Shown: in pieces, positions 21,625-35,600 of the stretch
Layout: each line of letters starts with the position of its first letter
Numbering within the stretch: the first letter of the stretch is position 1
NCBI GenBank assembly: GCA_030248295.1
Contig: JASANH010001234.1
Span: 620,001-684,000 of the forward strand
Origin: Mesodorylaimus sp. YZB2_4
Taxonomy: Eukaryota > Nematoda > Enoplea > Dorylaimida > Dorylaimidae
Direction of reading: 5' to 3'
DNA length: 64,000 bases
Made by a program: the position numbers and the translations under genes
The notes under the pieces: generated by a model
Told to the model about the DNA's origin: nothing
Databases searched by the model: none
The model's input: the letters and a program-made list of their open reading frames with translations, nothing else

Positions 21625-24600
21625 ATGAATAAAAGTGAAAATGATGATATTGAAGCCAAAATTAAATCTGTTAGAAGAATGTGTAAGCTGACAATGATTC
21701 ATTCTTACAATAGTGTGTCTAAAAAGAGATCTATTTTAGCTGATAAACGTGCAAGTGGCTTGAAATCCGTGCCTAGCAAGGATGAATCTGAAGAAGATAG
21801 TGGAGAGAAAGCTTATGGAAATGATGAATATGAGAAGAAATCCGGCGATGGGAATCAGAAAGATCAAACAAAAAAGCAAAAGAAAGCAGAAAGAGAGCTG
21901 AAGAAGTTGGCATTCGACAATAAAAAGTTCAATTTGGATGGTAAGTGAAATTTTGAAAGGAAAGGCTTCAATTTTTGCGCATAAAATCACTTCTAGGTAA
22001 GAAATTGTGGGAGGATAGGTTTATTGATTAGCATTTAGATGGATCGTAGATGAGTATTTACACATATTTAGAACCGGCATATACTAAATTTGTCGTCCAT
22101 TTTAGCATCGGACGCAGATTTCAGTTGCATGGAATGTGGCGAAACATTTTTGTACAAAGCTCAGTTGCAATCGCACAGCGTCTATCTCCATTTTAAAACG
22201 CAATCAAATTTGACTAGTGCTCAATCGGGCGATGAATCGGAGGTCATTCGATACCGTTGCGCAATATGCTCAAAACTACAATCGAGTTTCCAAGTATATT
22301 TAAATCATTTTGATCGAAAACGTTGCAAAGATCGGGAGAAACGTCGTTTGAAAGCCTTCGATTCTTGCGTTTGTATTTTATGCGGATTCGCAACCACACG
22401 AAGTCAATTGAATTCGCATTTACGAGATGATCATGCATCCGATGCACCAACGTTGAAGCCATCCAAAAAATCGGATGGTGTATTCTCGTGTCCGATGTGC
22501 GTATCGGATGGCGGCGGGACTGTCGTCGTGGCGTCTGGCATCGATTTATTATTGCACTTATCAACGTGGCATCCCACGGCTATTTTGTTAGATAGAGGCC
22601 CTCCTATTGTAGAAATCGAGAAGAAGCGAAAGAAAGTCAGCAGTCGTATCGAATATGAAAAATTACTCGAGATTGGCGAAGATCCTGAGGAAACAGAATT
22701 TCGATCATGTGTTCATTGCCATACGAAAATTCCAATCGCACGATATTCGCAACATCGTCAGATTTGTCGCGCTAAATTTCAAGGTAAGATCTTTTGTCAT
22801 GGAGTCACTTCTTCTCTTTGACTGCCGCTACGGCTCCGAAGACTACACTTTCATTTGAGTTTATCGGAGATAATATGTAAAGTGGCATATAATATGGGTT
22901 TTATTTATTAAAATCCTCGCAGACGTTGCAACCCACTCGTGAACTTTTTTAAGCAACACGTGTGGTACAAGTTTTCTGCATACATTTTAGCTGCTCGACA
23001 AAAAATGGCGAAAAATATGAAATCGAAATTTGGATTGGGTAAATCGTCGACACGAAAGAACCCGTTGTTTCGTGTCCAGAAATCATCTTTATCATCGCTA
23101 AAGCCAACTTCGATTGAGAAAATACGACAATGGAAAAGTAATCAAACGGATGAGCAAGGATTAGGCGATAGTGTCGTGGAAAAATATTCAAACTCGATAG
23201 CCGATGGCGAAGCATCGACTTCGACGGATTCATCAAGGAAAGCTTTCTATGAAAAAATGGCTTCGATGTGGGCGAAAACGCCGAGACCGCGGAAGAAGCC
23301 GTATAGTTGCATGAAATGTCGGAAAGAATTCAGCGAAGCGCTCGGCTATTTCACTCATATTGTTAATCGATTTTGTCGCGGTAATCGTGGTTTGTTGAAA
23401 TCGTCATTTTGTCCCCTTTGCAACGAATCGGTGACATCGGCTCCGTCGATGTTGGATCACGTACGACGAAAGCATTGCGGCGATGATGGTCTACGGGTGG
23501 ACAAATCGGCGCGTATCGAATTCTCCGAATTGGCGTCCGAAATAATCGGGTTTCTGAGCATTTGTACGACGTGTGGGCGTGGATATCATGCGAAAACGCG
23601 TTGCCAATCGACCAAGCCCCACGTGGGAACCAAAGTGCCTTTGCAAGAGGTAAAATTCTAATGCAACTTTTTGGGTTTTTGAAATTTATCTTAGAACTTT
23701 TTTAGATGCTTATGTGCAAAATGTGTTCGCAAAGAGTGAAAAGCAAGGCGCACATGATGTTGCATTTTTGGGCTATGCACGATTTTGAACCGGCGACGAT
23801 TCCGACGGTGATGGTCAGCCAATTTGATAGTGCGACAAAAATCGAGACGGTGACTGAATATTTTGCTCGAAAGACGTACGAGAGAGCCAAGGCGGCTACG
23901 TGCGTTCGTTCTTCGGAGGCACCGGCTTTGCTCAAATGTTCGTCGTGTACGACTCGATTCGCTTCGATGGCCACGTTAGAAGTTCATAATCAGGTGAGGC
24001 CGGCAGTTTGTAGCATTTGAAGCTTTGGCGGGGGGGGGGGGGGAGGAAGCAAGCAAGCAGCAAGGTTTTTCGGATCAGTTGCGTTGTAAACAAAGCGTCG
24101 ATGGTGCTGTAGTAAAATGGATAGGCCATTGAGAAAGGTAAATGCTGATGCTTGCCCAAGCTTGGTTGGTATGGGCATGAATTTGTAAATTGTAAAGTTG
24201 GAATAGGAAGAGGTCGTGATTTTCAATCAAGGCAAGTATACGGAAATTGGTTTGTGGCCTGGGTTCGAATCCTGGTCAAGACTCATGGATTTTGGATTTG
24301 TATGAATTGGAACTGTCAAACTTAGGGCCGTGAGCATTTTAGCATCGATAGTGTCTAGGTTATAAAGGAGCATGGACAGCTTCAGACACTATTCCTGGCT
24401 TGAGTAGGTCTGACTTATACCCTGTCCGCGTTGTAGTGTACTGTGGGCAGCGCAAAAGCAGAGTGTTTGGAGGTAAAAACACACAGAGGGCGGCATAGCG
24501 GTCATCCAACCCATGTTAGAAGACATACTGTAGCAGGCAGTAAGGTACACTGTCTGGCAGCATCCAAAACCTAGTCCTAGCTGTGGGGGCCCGAAATTTC

Positions 24601-25901
24601 CGCAGGCTTTCCTAATTTGAATGAGCCCTGCTCTGCGATTGATCTGCATGCAATTGCATGTGCACACGATTTGGGGACAGCAATGTGCATTAGACAGAGG
24701 AGGGCTCAAGTGGGTCAGGGCATCTCCGTTTTATAGCAAGGGCACCAGTTAATCTGTACTAGAGGTCGGAACGGAATGTCTTGGACTCACAGCCCGATTC
24801 CTACTCGGGGGTGGAGGGTAGGGTATGGTAAGAAACTGGGTTTTTTTGCTTTTAGCCGAAAAATGCCAGCTCCCCAGCCAGCGCTAGGTTTCGGATGCTG
24901 ATTTTTTGGATAACTTTGTCATGACAGGATGTTTGAGGCTATTTTATTGATTGTATATTAAAATTTTTCCTCAATTCCAGGAATTCCACGAAGGCTCTCG
25001 TCGCGATGACAACGATTTTCATATGGTTTCGAAAGTATTCTTCTATCGTCAGTCGGATCCTCGTTGGAGTGACGGGAATATGTTCGATGATTTGTTGACC
25101 AAGAACGATGTTGTAGCGGCCAAGCCTGCCGCAATGCCCGCCTTCGACCCGACCTTGTTGGACGATGTTCTGGAAGGAAGCGATACTGGTATGGCGGACG
25201 AGTATTTGAGGGCGGTGTCGAGTTTGGTACCGATGAGGAGAAGGAAACAATGCGGGACGAGTGGCGAGAGAAGTAAGAAATCGAAGATGGTCTCGTCGAC
25301 GGTGGATTCGATGCGATCGGTTGAAGTTGTGTCGACTCCTCGTCTGCCTCAGTTACAACCACGACCGAATTTGCCTCGATTGGTTCGCATGCCGACGGCG
25401 ACGACGACGGGTAATTTCGAAGTGATCACGTTGGATGATGACGGTGGTATGGGACGGGTGGTAAGGAATGGTCCAGCTTTGCGTCCAGTCGCTCCTGCAC
25501 CAACGGGTCCAGTTATGTTGGCACCGACCAGTCTGGGCACATCGACGCCAGTTTTGCTGCGAGCCTTCTCGCTGAAACCGTCGGTGGCTCCGAATGCTGG
25601 GTCGACTGCGATGGCGCCTGGTTTTACGGGGCCTCGATTTATTTTGACGAATTATAGTGGTGGAGGAAAAGTGAATATTGCGCCCGCGCAAAGTTTTCGA
25701 TTGCAGACTCCATTGGCGAGTGGTGGATCGTATAGAATGGTGAGCGGGGTGCAGACGAGGGCGGTGACTGGTACGTTCGTACCCCCTGTCCTATTTTCCC
25801 TTTCCGATGGGAACCCGATGGCGACGAGGCCTCGTTTTGTTTTGCGAACAGTCACATCTCCGACGTGTACGGATCAAGCTCAAGGGGGGAAAGATGCGTG
25901 A
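21625..25901 (+). CDS. Multi-finger C2H2-type zinc-finger protein
   Basis: Five exons: 21625-21940, 22106-22783, 22991-23649, 23706-23993, 24981-25901; 953 residues, phases consistent. A basic/acidic N-terminal region (residues 1-105) is followed by about ten irregular Cys/His fingers: CMECGETFLYKAQLQSHSVY, CAICSKLQSSFQVYLNHF, CILCGFATTRSQLNSHLRDD, a long-loop CPMC...HLSTWH, CVHCHTKIPIARYSQHRQIC, CMKCRKEFSEALGYFTHI, CPLCNESVTSAPSMLDHVRR, CTTCGRGYHAKTRC, CKMCSQRVKSKAHMMLHF and CSSCTTRFASMATLEVHN. Linkers are long and variable, unlike tandem TGEKP arrays. The last exon is a low-complexity Pro/Thr/Val tail after the final finger. A DNA-binding or chromatin role is likely from the fold class, but I recognise no specific orthologue. 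Confidence 0.85.
23994..24980. repeat. Repeat-bearing intron 4 of the zinc-finger gene
   Basis: It contains a 14-nt G run near 24030, a B-box-like 'cctgggttcgaatcctggtc' near 24258, and a related 'cccgattcctactcgggg' near 24790. These look like degenerate tRNA-like SINE fragments. No exon-like segment was found. Confidence 0.5.
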
Positions 25902-26120
25902 GGTGGTGTTATTGAAAAGACCAGACATTTTAGTTTTTTAGTTGTCAATGTGGAAATTTTCATTTTTGATTTCTTGTACGTGAGTAAAAAAGATTAGAAG
26001 GGTTTGAAGGTGGATGGTGGCAGTTGTGTCTGTGCCTACTGTGAGCATGTGTGAAGGACTCGGTGCGAGCGTCTGGCTGGACTTGGTTTTAGGTTCTGTG
26101 CGGTTTGGATTTTAGCTGGA

Positions 26121-26541
26121 ATGGATAAGCCAGTGCAGTTAGCCAAGGTGAGTGTGGGGTGGCTGGTTGGTATTGCGAGTGGGTCCTATTTCCAGGGCCC
26201 TGACCCATAAGGTGATGGATTCAGAGGATGGGCGATCAGGTTCTTCGTCCAAGTTCTTCAACGCAGGAACCATTTTTCCGCAAAAATTTCAAATTTAAAA
26301 ATGGCGGGAAAATACCGCTGTCCGCATCCTGGCCCACACTAATTCACTGCTGTTGCCCCTGTTTTGTCAGGTGACCAAAATTTTGGGCAGGACTGGTTCG
26401 CAAGGTCAATGTACTCAAGTACGAGTTGAGTTTCTGGATGATCCGAAACGTTCGATAATACGAAACGTGAAAGGACCTGTTCGCGAGGGAGATATTTTGA
26501 CATTGTTGGAATCGGAGAGAGAAGCGAGGCGATTGCGTTAA
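26121..26541 (+). CDS. RPS28: 40S ribosomal protein S28 (eS28)
   Basis: Two exons, 26121-26147 and 26371-26541; 65 residues. After a short N-terminus ([14 protein letters not shown]) it contains [30 protein letters not shown] and the conserved end [12 protein letters not shown]. This is near-identical to eS28, a small OB-fold protein near the mRNA exit site of the 40S subunit. The N-terminus is about four residues shorter than human. An acceptor (GGATTTTAG) ends 5 nt before the ATG. A polyadenylation-like AATAAA lies at 26571-26576, and the Piezo stop codon faces it 92 bp away. Confidence 0.97.
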
Positions 26542-26633
26542 TGAGCAAAAGGTATTGACGTGAATGTGGTTAATAAATTTGATGAATGCATCACTTTACA
26601 AACCAGACACGAACTGGTCACGCTAGCCAGCTA

Positions 26634-29600
26634 TCACGATTTCTTCAATTTCGTCCATTTGATCAATGTGGCAGGCGATCGATAAATGAAGATAAGTTTA
26701 GCGAACAAATCTTCTTCCAATGCTAATTCGCCCGATTCTCTGACCAGGAATATGTCCAGGCATAATTGTAGGATACGATCGACATTTGGTAATTCCTCGT
26801 ACATGATTCTGCTCATGGCACCCGTCACCATACCTCGAATGAACTTGCCAGCCACCAGGACCAAAGTGCCGTATAGGCCAATGATACTAAAATGGAATTT
26901 ACGTATTTGGAGGAAGAAATTACCATTTCCCAAAATCAGCTCATGCACCCTCGCAGCGCACTGTTCTCTGCCTCTACCCTCCATACAGCAGTCGCGCGAC
27001 ACTGCGTGCCCCAATATTGGCCCCCATGAACGAAACTAGTTCTAGGAGGGAAACTTAACTGGTTTACCGCACTCACCCTGCGGTTGAGCGCGGCTAGGAG
27101 CCCGTGCGCCCTCGCTGTAAACTGCTTTCTTATTTACCCTCCTCCATCCAGCAGTTGCACGACACTGCGTGCCCCAGGGAAACCATTGAACCAGGCTAGT
27201 CCTAGGACGCGAAATGAGGGGGGACGTATATCATAGCAGCACTTACCCTCCGCCAGCAATCATGTTGAACGTGGCTGGGAACACCTTGTCCACGAAACCA
27301 GTCACTTGCAAGAAATCTTTCGATTCGGGTTTATCATCGGATCCGACCACGATACTCGACACTTTCCAATATTCGTTCTTTTCTGACCGTAAAAGTTCAA
27401 GGGTCGTGTTGGTGAAAGCGTTACGTAGTTCACCTTTCGATTTCTCTGCAACGAAAGCACACCTCTTTCCTGTTGCCCGCTGGGGGGGGGGGGGGGGAAG
27501 TTGTGTCTGGAACTGATCACCTGGCTGGGTGATGTTTCAGCCATAATTGGCTGCTCTTAGTCTTCATCGATCCCTCCCTCAGAAGCAGCAGAGCATCTGC
27601 CATTGGCGAAGGCACCAGCGGGGAGTTGATGGTCTCAGGCAGGCCTCCAAGTCGTAGGGGCCGGAGACATCAACCGGACGGGTTTCTGACTCGCCTGGGG
27701 AGAGTGTATCGACCAACACACTGCTCCGTGTATAGGCAACCAGATAGGTACACTATCCCACACACCTATTAGACACTCACCGATCATCAACGCTTGCACT
27801 GGTCCCGCTTTGCCTTTGCCTGGCACCTTGACGTAGGGCGGGTAAAGACGAGGTACATGGACAGAAGTGACGCTGTCGTCAGTCAGAATGGCCGTAAGTT
27901 TTGTGCGTATCTCATTTCCGGGCGGCAATTCGAGCAGATTCTCATCACTGACCACATTCGACGTTGCAGTGCCGTCCGGGGTCCTGAAATCACAAGAAAA
28001 CACTGGGGCGGACTGGACTGAGCGCAGTAATGTACAGCATGCTTTAGTACCACCCGCGTATAAAAGTCAGATGCGGTTAGCGGGCATCAGCTGATCGTTG
28101 TCAGTGGAACCCCCGACACAGTAATTCACTTGACTCCACCCCCTGTCAGACCACTAAGACGGACTGGCATGCATGGTAGTCAGTCCATATTCCACTGATA
28201 TGACTGCCAGCAGCAGATGATCTGACCCCCAACATACTCCACTGACACTGCCCCTGACTGGCAGGCATGGTAGTCCACTGAAAGGCACATCCCATATTCT
28301 ACTGATCTAAGACTGCCAGCAGCAGACCGACTCGTGTATGCCTGACATACCCACTCTCCACAAAATACGAGGAGGCCTGCAAGCTCAAATCACTCACCTC
28401 ACAAAGTTCCATTCAAATTTCAAAGCGATCATTTGAGTAGAATTGAGTTCCCGAATCAACTGCTCTCGCGCAGGTGGCGATATTCCCCATATCGATTCGC
28501 TGTGACCATTGAACGTGACTCGAACGATATCCGAAGCCGAGTAGTCGCTCATGTACGCCGTGGCCATCTTAAACATAGAATGCAGCGTCATGACCCACCA
28601 CAGCCCCCTTCGATGTTCCAAGATTCACACCGTTCCCAACTCTAGCTGATTGTGATGACAGTGATGTGCATCTGACAGCACAACGCCACAGTCTGATCAT
28701 CTGCGGGTTGAAGCTAGTTGCCGAGTTTCCCCTCCCAGGACAGTAATCACAATGCACCTTCCCTACACTACAGTAATGTGCACCTGGGAACAAAACCCCA
28801 CAGTCTGATCACATGCGGGTTGAAGACAGTGGCCAAGACTCCCTCCCAATAGCTGCAATCGGATGCTGCAATTTGGTGTTCTAGCCTTCCCTGGACGGTA
28901 CAGCACTGGGCCCCCCAAAGCCACCAGTTTAAAATCACCGTGAACTTTGAGATGGATTTTCTAAACTGGTGCTCCCAATCACACTAGAACCCCGACTCCT
29001 GGTCTCAACACCTTGACTGACAAGCCATCATACCTTGCTGTATCGATACTCATACTGCAAATCGTCGAATTCACGATTACTCAACGTGGCTCTGGACTGT
29101 TCGGGCGCTCGCACTTGAAACAGAGGCTACAACCAAGTCACATTTATTATCGATCGATGTCGGTCCTTCTCCAATCAGTACTCACCGGATACGTGCCTAA
29201 TGTTAGTTTAACAGAAATATCCACGGGCGGACTTCGCACTCCGACTGTATTGGCCAACGAGAATAGGACCAGCGGGAACCAGATGATCAAAATCATGAGG
29301 AATAGAAGAAACCCACCCCAACCGTACTTGAGTAATGGCCGTTTCTTGACGCCTCGTGGAGTCGGGTAATCCTGAAACATGTAATTCTTAGAGTCAGATC
29401 CATGGCCACTTCTGAACTCTGACCCGTGATGGGATTTGGGATTTCCTACACCAGCTGACAGCAGTGACCACGATCATAATCAGCCACGACCACTTCCCAA
29501 CTCCGACAGTGTCATGACTGGTGATTTCCTGCACCAGCTGGCAGCAGTGCTCCAAATTACATAGTGCATCTGACACCCGACGACAGCCTGATCACACACA

Positions 29601-32600
29601 TGGAGGATGACCAGCCCACGTTCGCCAACCTACAGTGGGACCCGAAGGACCCCGGCAGTCAGCCACCATACCTCTTCGATCTGTCTCTCGCATTTGATCT
29701 GATAAATATTGGCATAAATATCTTCCAACTTGAGCCAATCCGACAACGACATACTGGTGTCAGTCCAAATCCAATCCATCAATGCACGTAGTTCGAACAG
29801 GAACGGTATGGTCATGAATCTAGAGTACAAGCAATTTTGCATGTCATGTTCTTTCCATATCCAACCACCATACAAGGCCAAGGAACACACTTTTGACAAT
29901 AATTTTTGACCCAGGTGGGAGACGAACCCTCCTCTGCCCAGCGTGAGAGGCGGACGCCCTGACCCGCTAGGTCACGACCCCCCCCCGTCTCACACCAGAG
30001 CCTCTCTGTACTTACGCTTTAAACAACATCATATTCAAATAATTGTATTTTTTAGTCAACATATTTCCCAATACGCGCGTTGGATATCCCGATCGAATTT
30101 GCCACGCTGACAAGCAAAAATAAATGCATTTCACAAAATACCACAATTTGGCTGGCGTATTGTTTATGAACTGCCTGCAAAAAAGAAAAACCCTTACACT
30201 ACCAACCGAAAAATCAATAAACTGCAAGCTACAGTGGTCAGGGCCCATATTTCCAACCCATAAAATCCAAACCTCACCTTTCCGTAACAGCCGGTAAAAT
30301 AAAGAACATCCAAACATGAATAAAAAATACCAGTCCGATTTGATAGACCACTTTGCCAAATAAATATTTTCTCAAAAATAATGCTCGGTCGATAATGATC
30401 AACACGAATTGAACCACCAGCATGGCCAAAAATGGACCAGGGATTTTGTTTTCTTCAAAATACGACGCAATTCCGCCCGACGCCGTTTCCGTCTACAAAA
30501 TATATAAACGCTTGAAATCAGAGCTGAAATTTTAGTAAACAGAAAATTACATACGCCAAAAGCCCAATATCCGAATATGACAATAGCGAAACAGATGAAA
30601 TCGCACAGGAACATCAGAGCGTACACGTCGATCGAGCAACGAAAGCGTGGACTGACCAATGTTTTGAAAAATGCCACCATCATTGATCCTTGTTTACGAA
30701 TCCTGGAATCGGGCAAAAAGTCATATTGATCCGCGCTTGTAACCCCAGGGCTAAGACATGCCTATTCACTCATAGGGACTGAGGATTTGGGGTCTCCTCG
30801 ACCCACGTGATATTCAGAGGGTTACAGACGCACGGGAGCCCCCACCAGGGTGGTCGGGGACTTCACCTGGGTCCCACAACCAAGTCAGGAACTTGCTTGG
30901 GTGAGTGAAGTCCCAACCCACCCAAGCAGAGCTGCGAACTTTACCTGGGTCCGACCCCAGGGACCCAGGTGAAGTCCTTGGCTCTGCTTGGGCGGAGACC
31001 CACCAACCCAAGCAGCCCCAGATCTGCTTGGGTCCCAAGCAGAGCTGACCCTGGGTGGGGACCCACGTGAAGTCCCCCACCCAGGGTCAGGGCTGGGGAC
31101 TTCACGTGGGTCTAACCCCGTATCCCCAGGGTCAGCTAAAATCAACTGATCCGCCGTCTTACCATTTCTGAACTTTTATCTTTTTCCATCGATCTTTAAT
31201 CTTTCGATATTGTTTTCGAAGTCGCCTAATCCGCGAATTGGGATCACCGGCCGTGTCGTCCTGACCAAAGTCCTCACCTTCCTTATCGTCGTCGTTTCCC
31301 GATTGCTTGTTTTCTTCAGGGATAACGGGCGGCACAAGAACTTGGATGCCTCTCTGAAATCATTTCAAAACAAGCATGTCAACGATTGCCACAATTGATC
31401 CTGCCAGTCCCCTACAGCAACCGACTAAACCATCTCACCAAATCAGTTGGTACTAGCCAAGGTTACTTATACAGTACGACACATAAAAACATGACCATGA
31501 GTGGGAATCGAACCCGCACTCCTCATTACCAGCCATTCTAGTTTTGCGGAGAGGAGCAACACCAGAAATGCACCCGATCCCTTCTCATCCCCAACCTAAA
31601 ATCTTTATTGCATCTTTATGCAGCTGAGCAATAAATCCTCTGCACGGACCGGGCATCTGAATCTGACATGGAAGAAGCACCCATCAGGTTGATGTTTCAG
31701 CCATGGACCAGGTCGATAGACTTGCCCCATGGCTGCCATAGACCAAATCCATGGACCATCCATGGCTTACAATTCGTACACTGGACTAGATCAGCAGCCC
31801 CAGTGGCGCGGGTTCGATTCCCACTCAGCCCTCACATTTTTAATAGTATCCCAACCCAATATCTTTCGAGACCCCCATCAACTTACATGTCGAAACGAAA
31901 CTGAACCAACCGACGACACTCTCGATCCTCCGGCACCTTTCGAACTGCTATGCTGACTACTCACACTGTCCGCATCCGTGTCTTGCCGTTCCTTCCATAA
32001 ACCCAACGTCTAGAACACACAAATACCATAAACAGAAAAGGAAGGCCCACGCACACAGGCGAGCCCTCACGAATAGCTATGGTGTGTTTGGCCTGTGCAG
32101 AAGCTAGTGTATATGGTTGACTTGGCAGCCACATCAGCTGCCTTCGTTGGCCCTCCAGGCGGGACAGTTCCTACGACTAGGAGGCCTGTCTGCAGGCTTT
32201 GATATCTTCTTCAAGGACTGTCCAGCCTTGCAGGAGGAGAGGGTTTGGTCTCCGTGGTCTCCCACTCCCTAGTCAAGTGAAGGTGCACACTCCTTGAAGG
32301 CATTTCATAGCACACCCACACAAGCCTCGAAATTCTGACCTCCGGATCGAATTGACTCTCCCTATCCTATCCCAGTACTTTCTCAAGCCCCTCAGATAAT
32401 CCCTCCTTCTCAACCATACCTTCAAATTGGACCGATGGAAGAACAGCATCATAAGCAGTGCCAGATCCCAGGCGGCGTATTTGTCCTTTCGTTCCACTCC
32501 GAGTATACGAGATGGGAAGAATGGACTGGGCGATGGTACACCTTTGTTCCACGGGAAGAAACCAAATTGAAATAAATATTTGATTATGACAATGGCCTGA

Positions 32601-35600
32601 AAACAAAATCAACTTTATTCCAATCCATGGCTAGATGGACTGTCAAGTGGTACAGTCAGTTACTCCAGTTGTACCGCAAAGATCAAACGTGGTCGTGAGC
32701 CGATACAGCGGCTAAGAGACTTGGGAGATCTAAATCGACTTAATTTAACGACAAAGCGAATCGATTTCATGATAAATAGATAAAACGGATCGATTTAATG
32801 ATAAATCGATTGAAAAATCGATCAAATCGATCAATTAATCGATTTGTCGATAAATCGATTAAACGAAAGGATCCGCGACTTTCAGACTGATCAAGAGACA
32901 AATCGATAAATCGATTACACGGCTTCAGAGGCCAGTATTGGCTCGCAAGCTACACAGACTCGTCCTCACACTTCGGTCCCGTCCAGTACCACAGCTTAAT
33001 ATGCCACTCATCCAATACCCAAGCCATCGACTCACCTCGGTGTACGTGATGACGACGATCCAAAATCTCTTGGTCGGTTTAGGTACACTCAACGTTCCCC
33101 ATACGAATGCCAAGATGGGCAAGGGCATGGTGACCAGTCCAGCCGTGGCCATATGAGCCAATACCATCATCAAATAGCAAAACAGTTCCGACCTGGACAA
33201 CAGCACGTAATATGTCGACGCCAATAAACGAACGAATAAATTTCGATCCTTATTAAATCTTTTCGCTTCTTCTTCCGCCAATTTTCGATCGTAAAAACTT
33301 AACCCTCGTCCTTTCTTTTTCTTCTCGGGTCCACCCGATCCTCGTCGATACCCGCCGATCTTACGAGCCGATGCGATGCTCAACAACGATGGGCCTCGAT
33401 TCAGAGTCACCTAAAACCAAAATGATATCAAACATGTACCTTCTGCACCCCACAATCACATATGACATCCAAAGATGTCAGGAGTCCCCTGCCCTGCCCA
33501 TACTCTGCCCCATCCTTGAGATCTTCCAGGACCACCAGGAGCCATTTTTCTGCAAGAAATATTCAAATTTCAGAAATAACGGGAAAATTTCCATACCAGT
33601 TTTTTCTGCGATTTGAATTGATTCTTTTCTTCAGTCAACGCATGAGCCACGTATCGATATTCCCGAGATATTTTCAACAACCACGCGATCGTCGATTCCA
33701 AAACTCCATTGAGAAATAATTTCAAAAATGTTACCGTATTATTTAAAAAGTCCACAACGATTGACCAAACTGAAAACAAGACATTTTTTCTTAATAACCC
33801 CATTTAAAAAAAAAAAACATCCATGTTTTATCATAGCGAACTCGAGGGCTAAGGAACACATATTCGACAAAAATTTTTGACCCAGGCGGGAGTCGAACCT
33901 TCTCCTCTAAGCGTAAGCGGCAGACGCGTTAACCCACTAGACCACGACCCGCCCGGACATACTCGCCAACATTTTCTTGACAATAAAAGTTTGCGCCAAT
34001 AATGCCACAAATTTTTGATCTCGTTCTGGTGATGGCGAATGCGAGGCGGGCGGTGATTCCTCGACTCCCGACCCAACACCTTCTTCTTCCGTATCTTCAT
34101 CGCCGTGATCAAACGATTCGTGACTTTCTTCATCTTGAGATGTATTCACGTCTGAAAAACTCGCTCACTCTACAGACGTTCAAATGCCAAGAGGCTATTT
34201 GCGCATGCAAATTTGCCACCTTTTTTTAATTTGGTTGTTTTAGACTTCGAAATGGCATTTCTAGCTGTGTGACTAGGTCACGGGCATGCGTTTAGGCTAA
34301 TGCATATCCCCTCTACAGCATTGTGATCTGCCCATGGATCACAAAAAATCACCAGCATGGGCAGATGGTTGGTGATTCCTGGACTTCCAATGCAGCACGG
34401 CGATCCCTTATACTACTCCCTACCCTGACTGGCTCGCACGGGGCAGCATTACCCCAGCTCAAGACAGCCAGGGGAGGGTAGAGTATGGGAGCAACCAGGA
34501 GTGTCTATCCTCCAAAACGCACTGATAGCATGTGCATATTTGATTTCGATCCACTTAACACTTGCTAGCACATCATCAGCACTTTGCCAAAGTAACCCAA
34601 CGTCCAGTCAGCTGAACAGGCACTGCGACAAGTTTGTATGTAGACTCTTGGTTTTTTAATGTCACTTATCGCTCTATATTTGGGTGTAAAGTGCAGTGTG
34701 CAAGCATATGACATGAGCCTGTGACTTTACAATCAACATCATACTGCCTCGCAGTATGATGCGCAGTACTGCCCAGTGCAGTATGATGCACAATATGCCA
34801 ACACACCAACAGTATGCCAAAATAGTTGGCATACTTGCATACGTGCACCGGCACTATGCTACGCCCTAACACTTGACCAAATATGGAGGGTGCTCATTTC
34901 ATGGATAGCCCCCCTCATCCTTCCCCCCCCCCCCGTTTCGTTACTCCAGCCTTACGCACTTTCGTGTATCCCACAGCCTGATGCGCCAGCACCCTGGGAA
35001 GAGTGTCCGTCTGCCATTACTGTGGTAGGCAAATCGACTACGTCCCCAGCAGAGCAGCATCAGGACCAGTCGGTATGACGTTTCAGCCATCATCCAAAGC
35101 ACTCTTTCCAAGAAGGTTGTCTAAGATTTTGGCCTCTCATATCTCCCCACGGCTCGCCGCAGTCCCCTTGACTACGCTGTCCCTCACTGGCCCAACTGTC
35201 TGTCATCACCTCGTCACTCAGTCAGTATAAGCACCCAACCAAGACCCCCACCAGCCACTTACCACCGAACCGTTTACCATGGTCCAGGCCAACCACACTC
35301 GATGAAATATTGTCCGCATCGAATGTTTCTTCTTCAAAATCGGGCAGCACTTTAGTCGTTACTCGTTTTTTCAAAGCTTTCTTGATGGCTTTCTTATCAG
35401 CTTTCTGAAACGAAGTCACACACGCTAGATCCAACAACCGGGTTACCAAAATTCACCCCGAGGCCGCATCTCTGAGAGTAGGAGAACGACCCCGGACGTC
35501 CCTACCAAACGGTTGCCTAAGTCCCACCATTGCACCGAAACACACGACCTTGCCTAGTCTACCATTTCCTATGCTGCAGTTTGTGCAACAGGCGGAACGG

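Noticed and set aside
31480-31560. A true tRNA gene near 'gtgggaatcgaacccgcac'
   Set aside because: Only the T-arm/B-box part is tRNA-like; no matching acceptor or anticodon arm was found.
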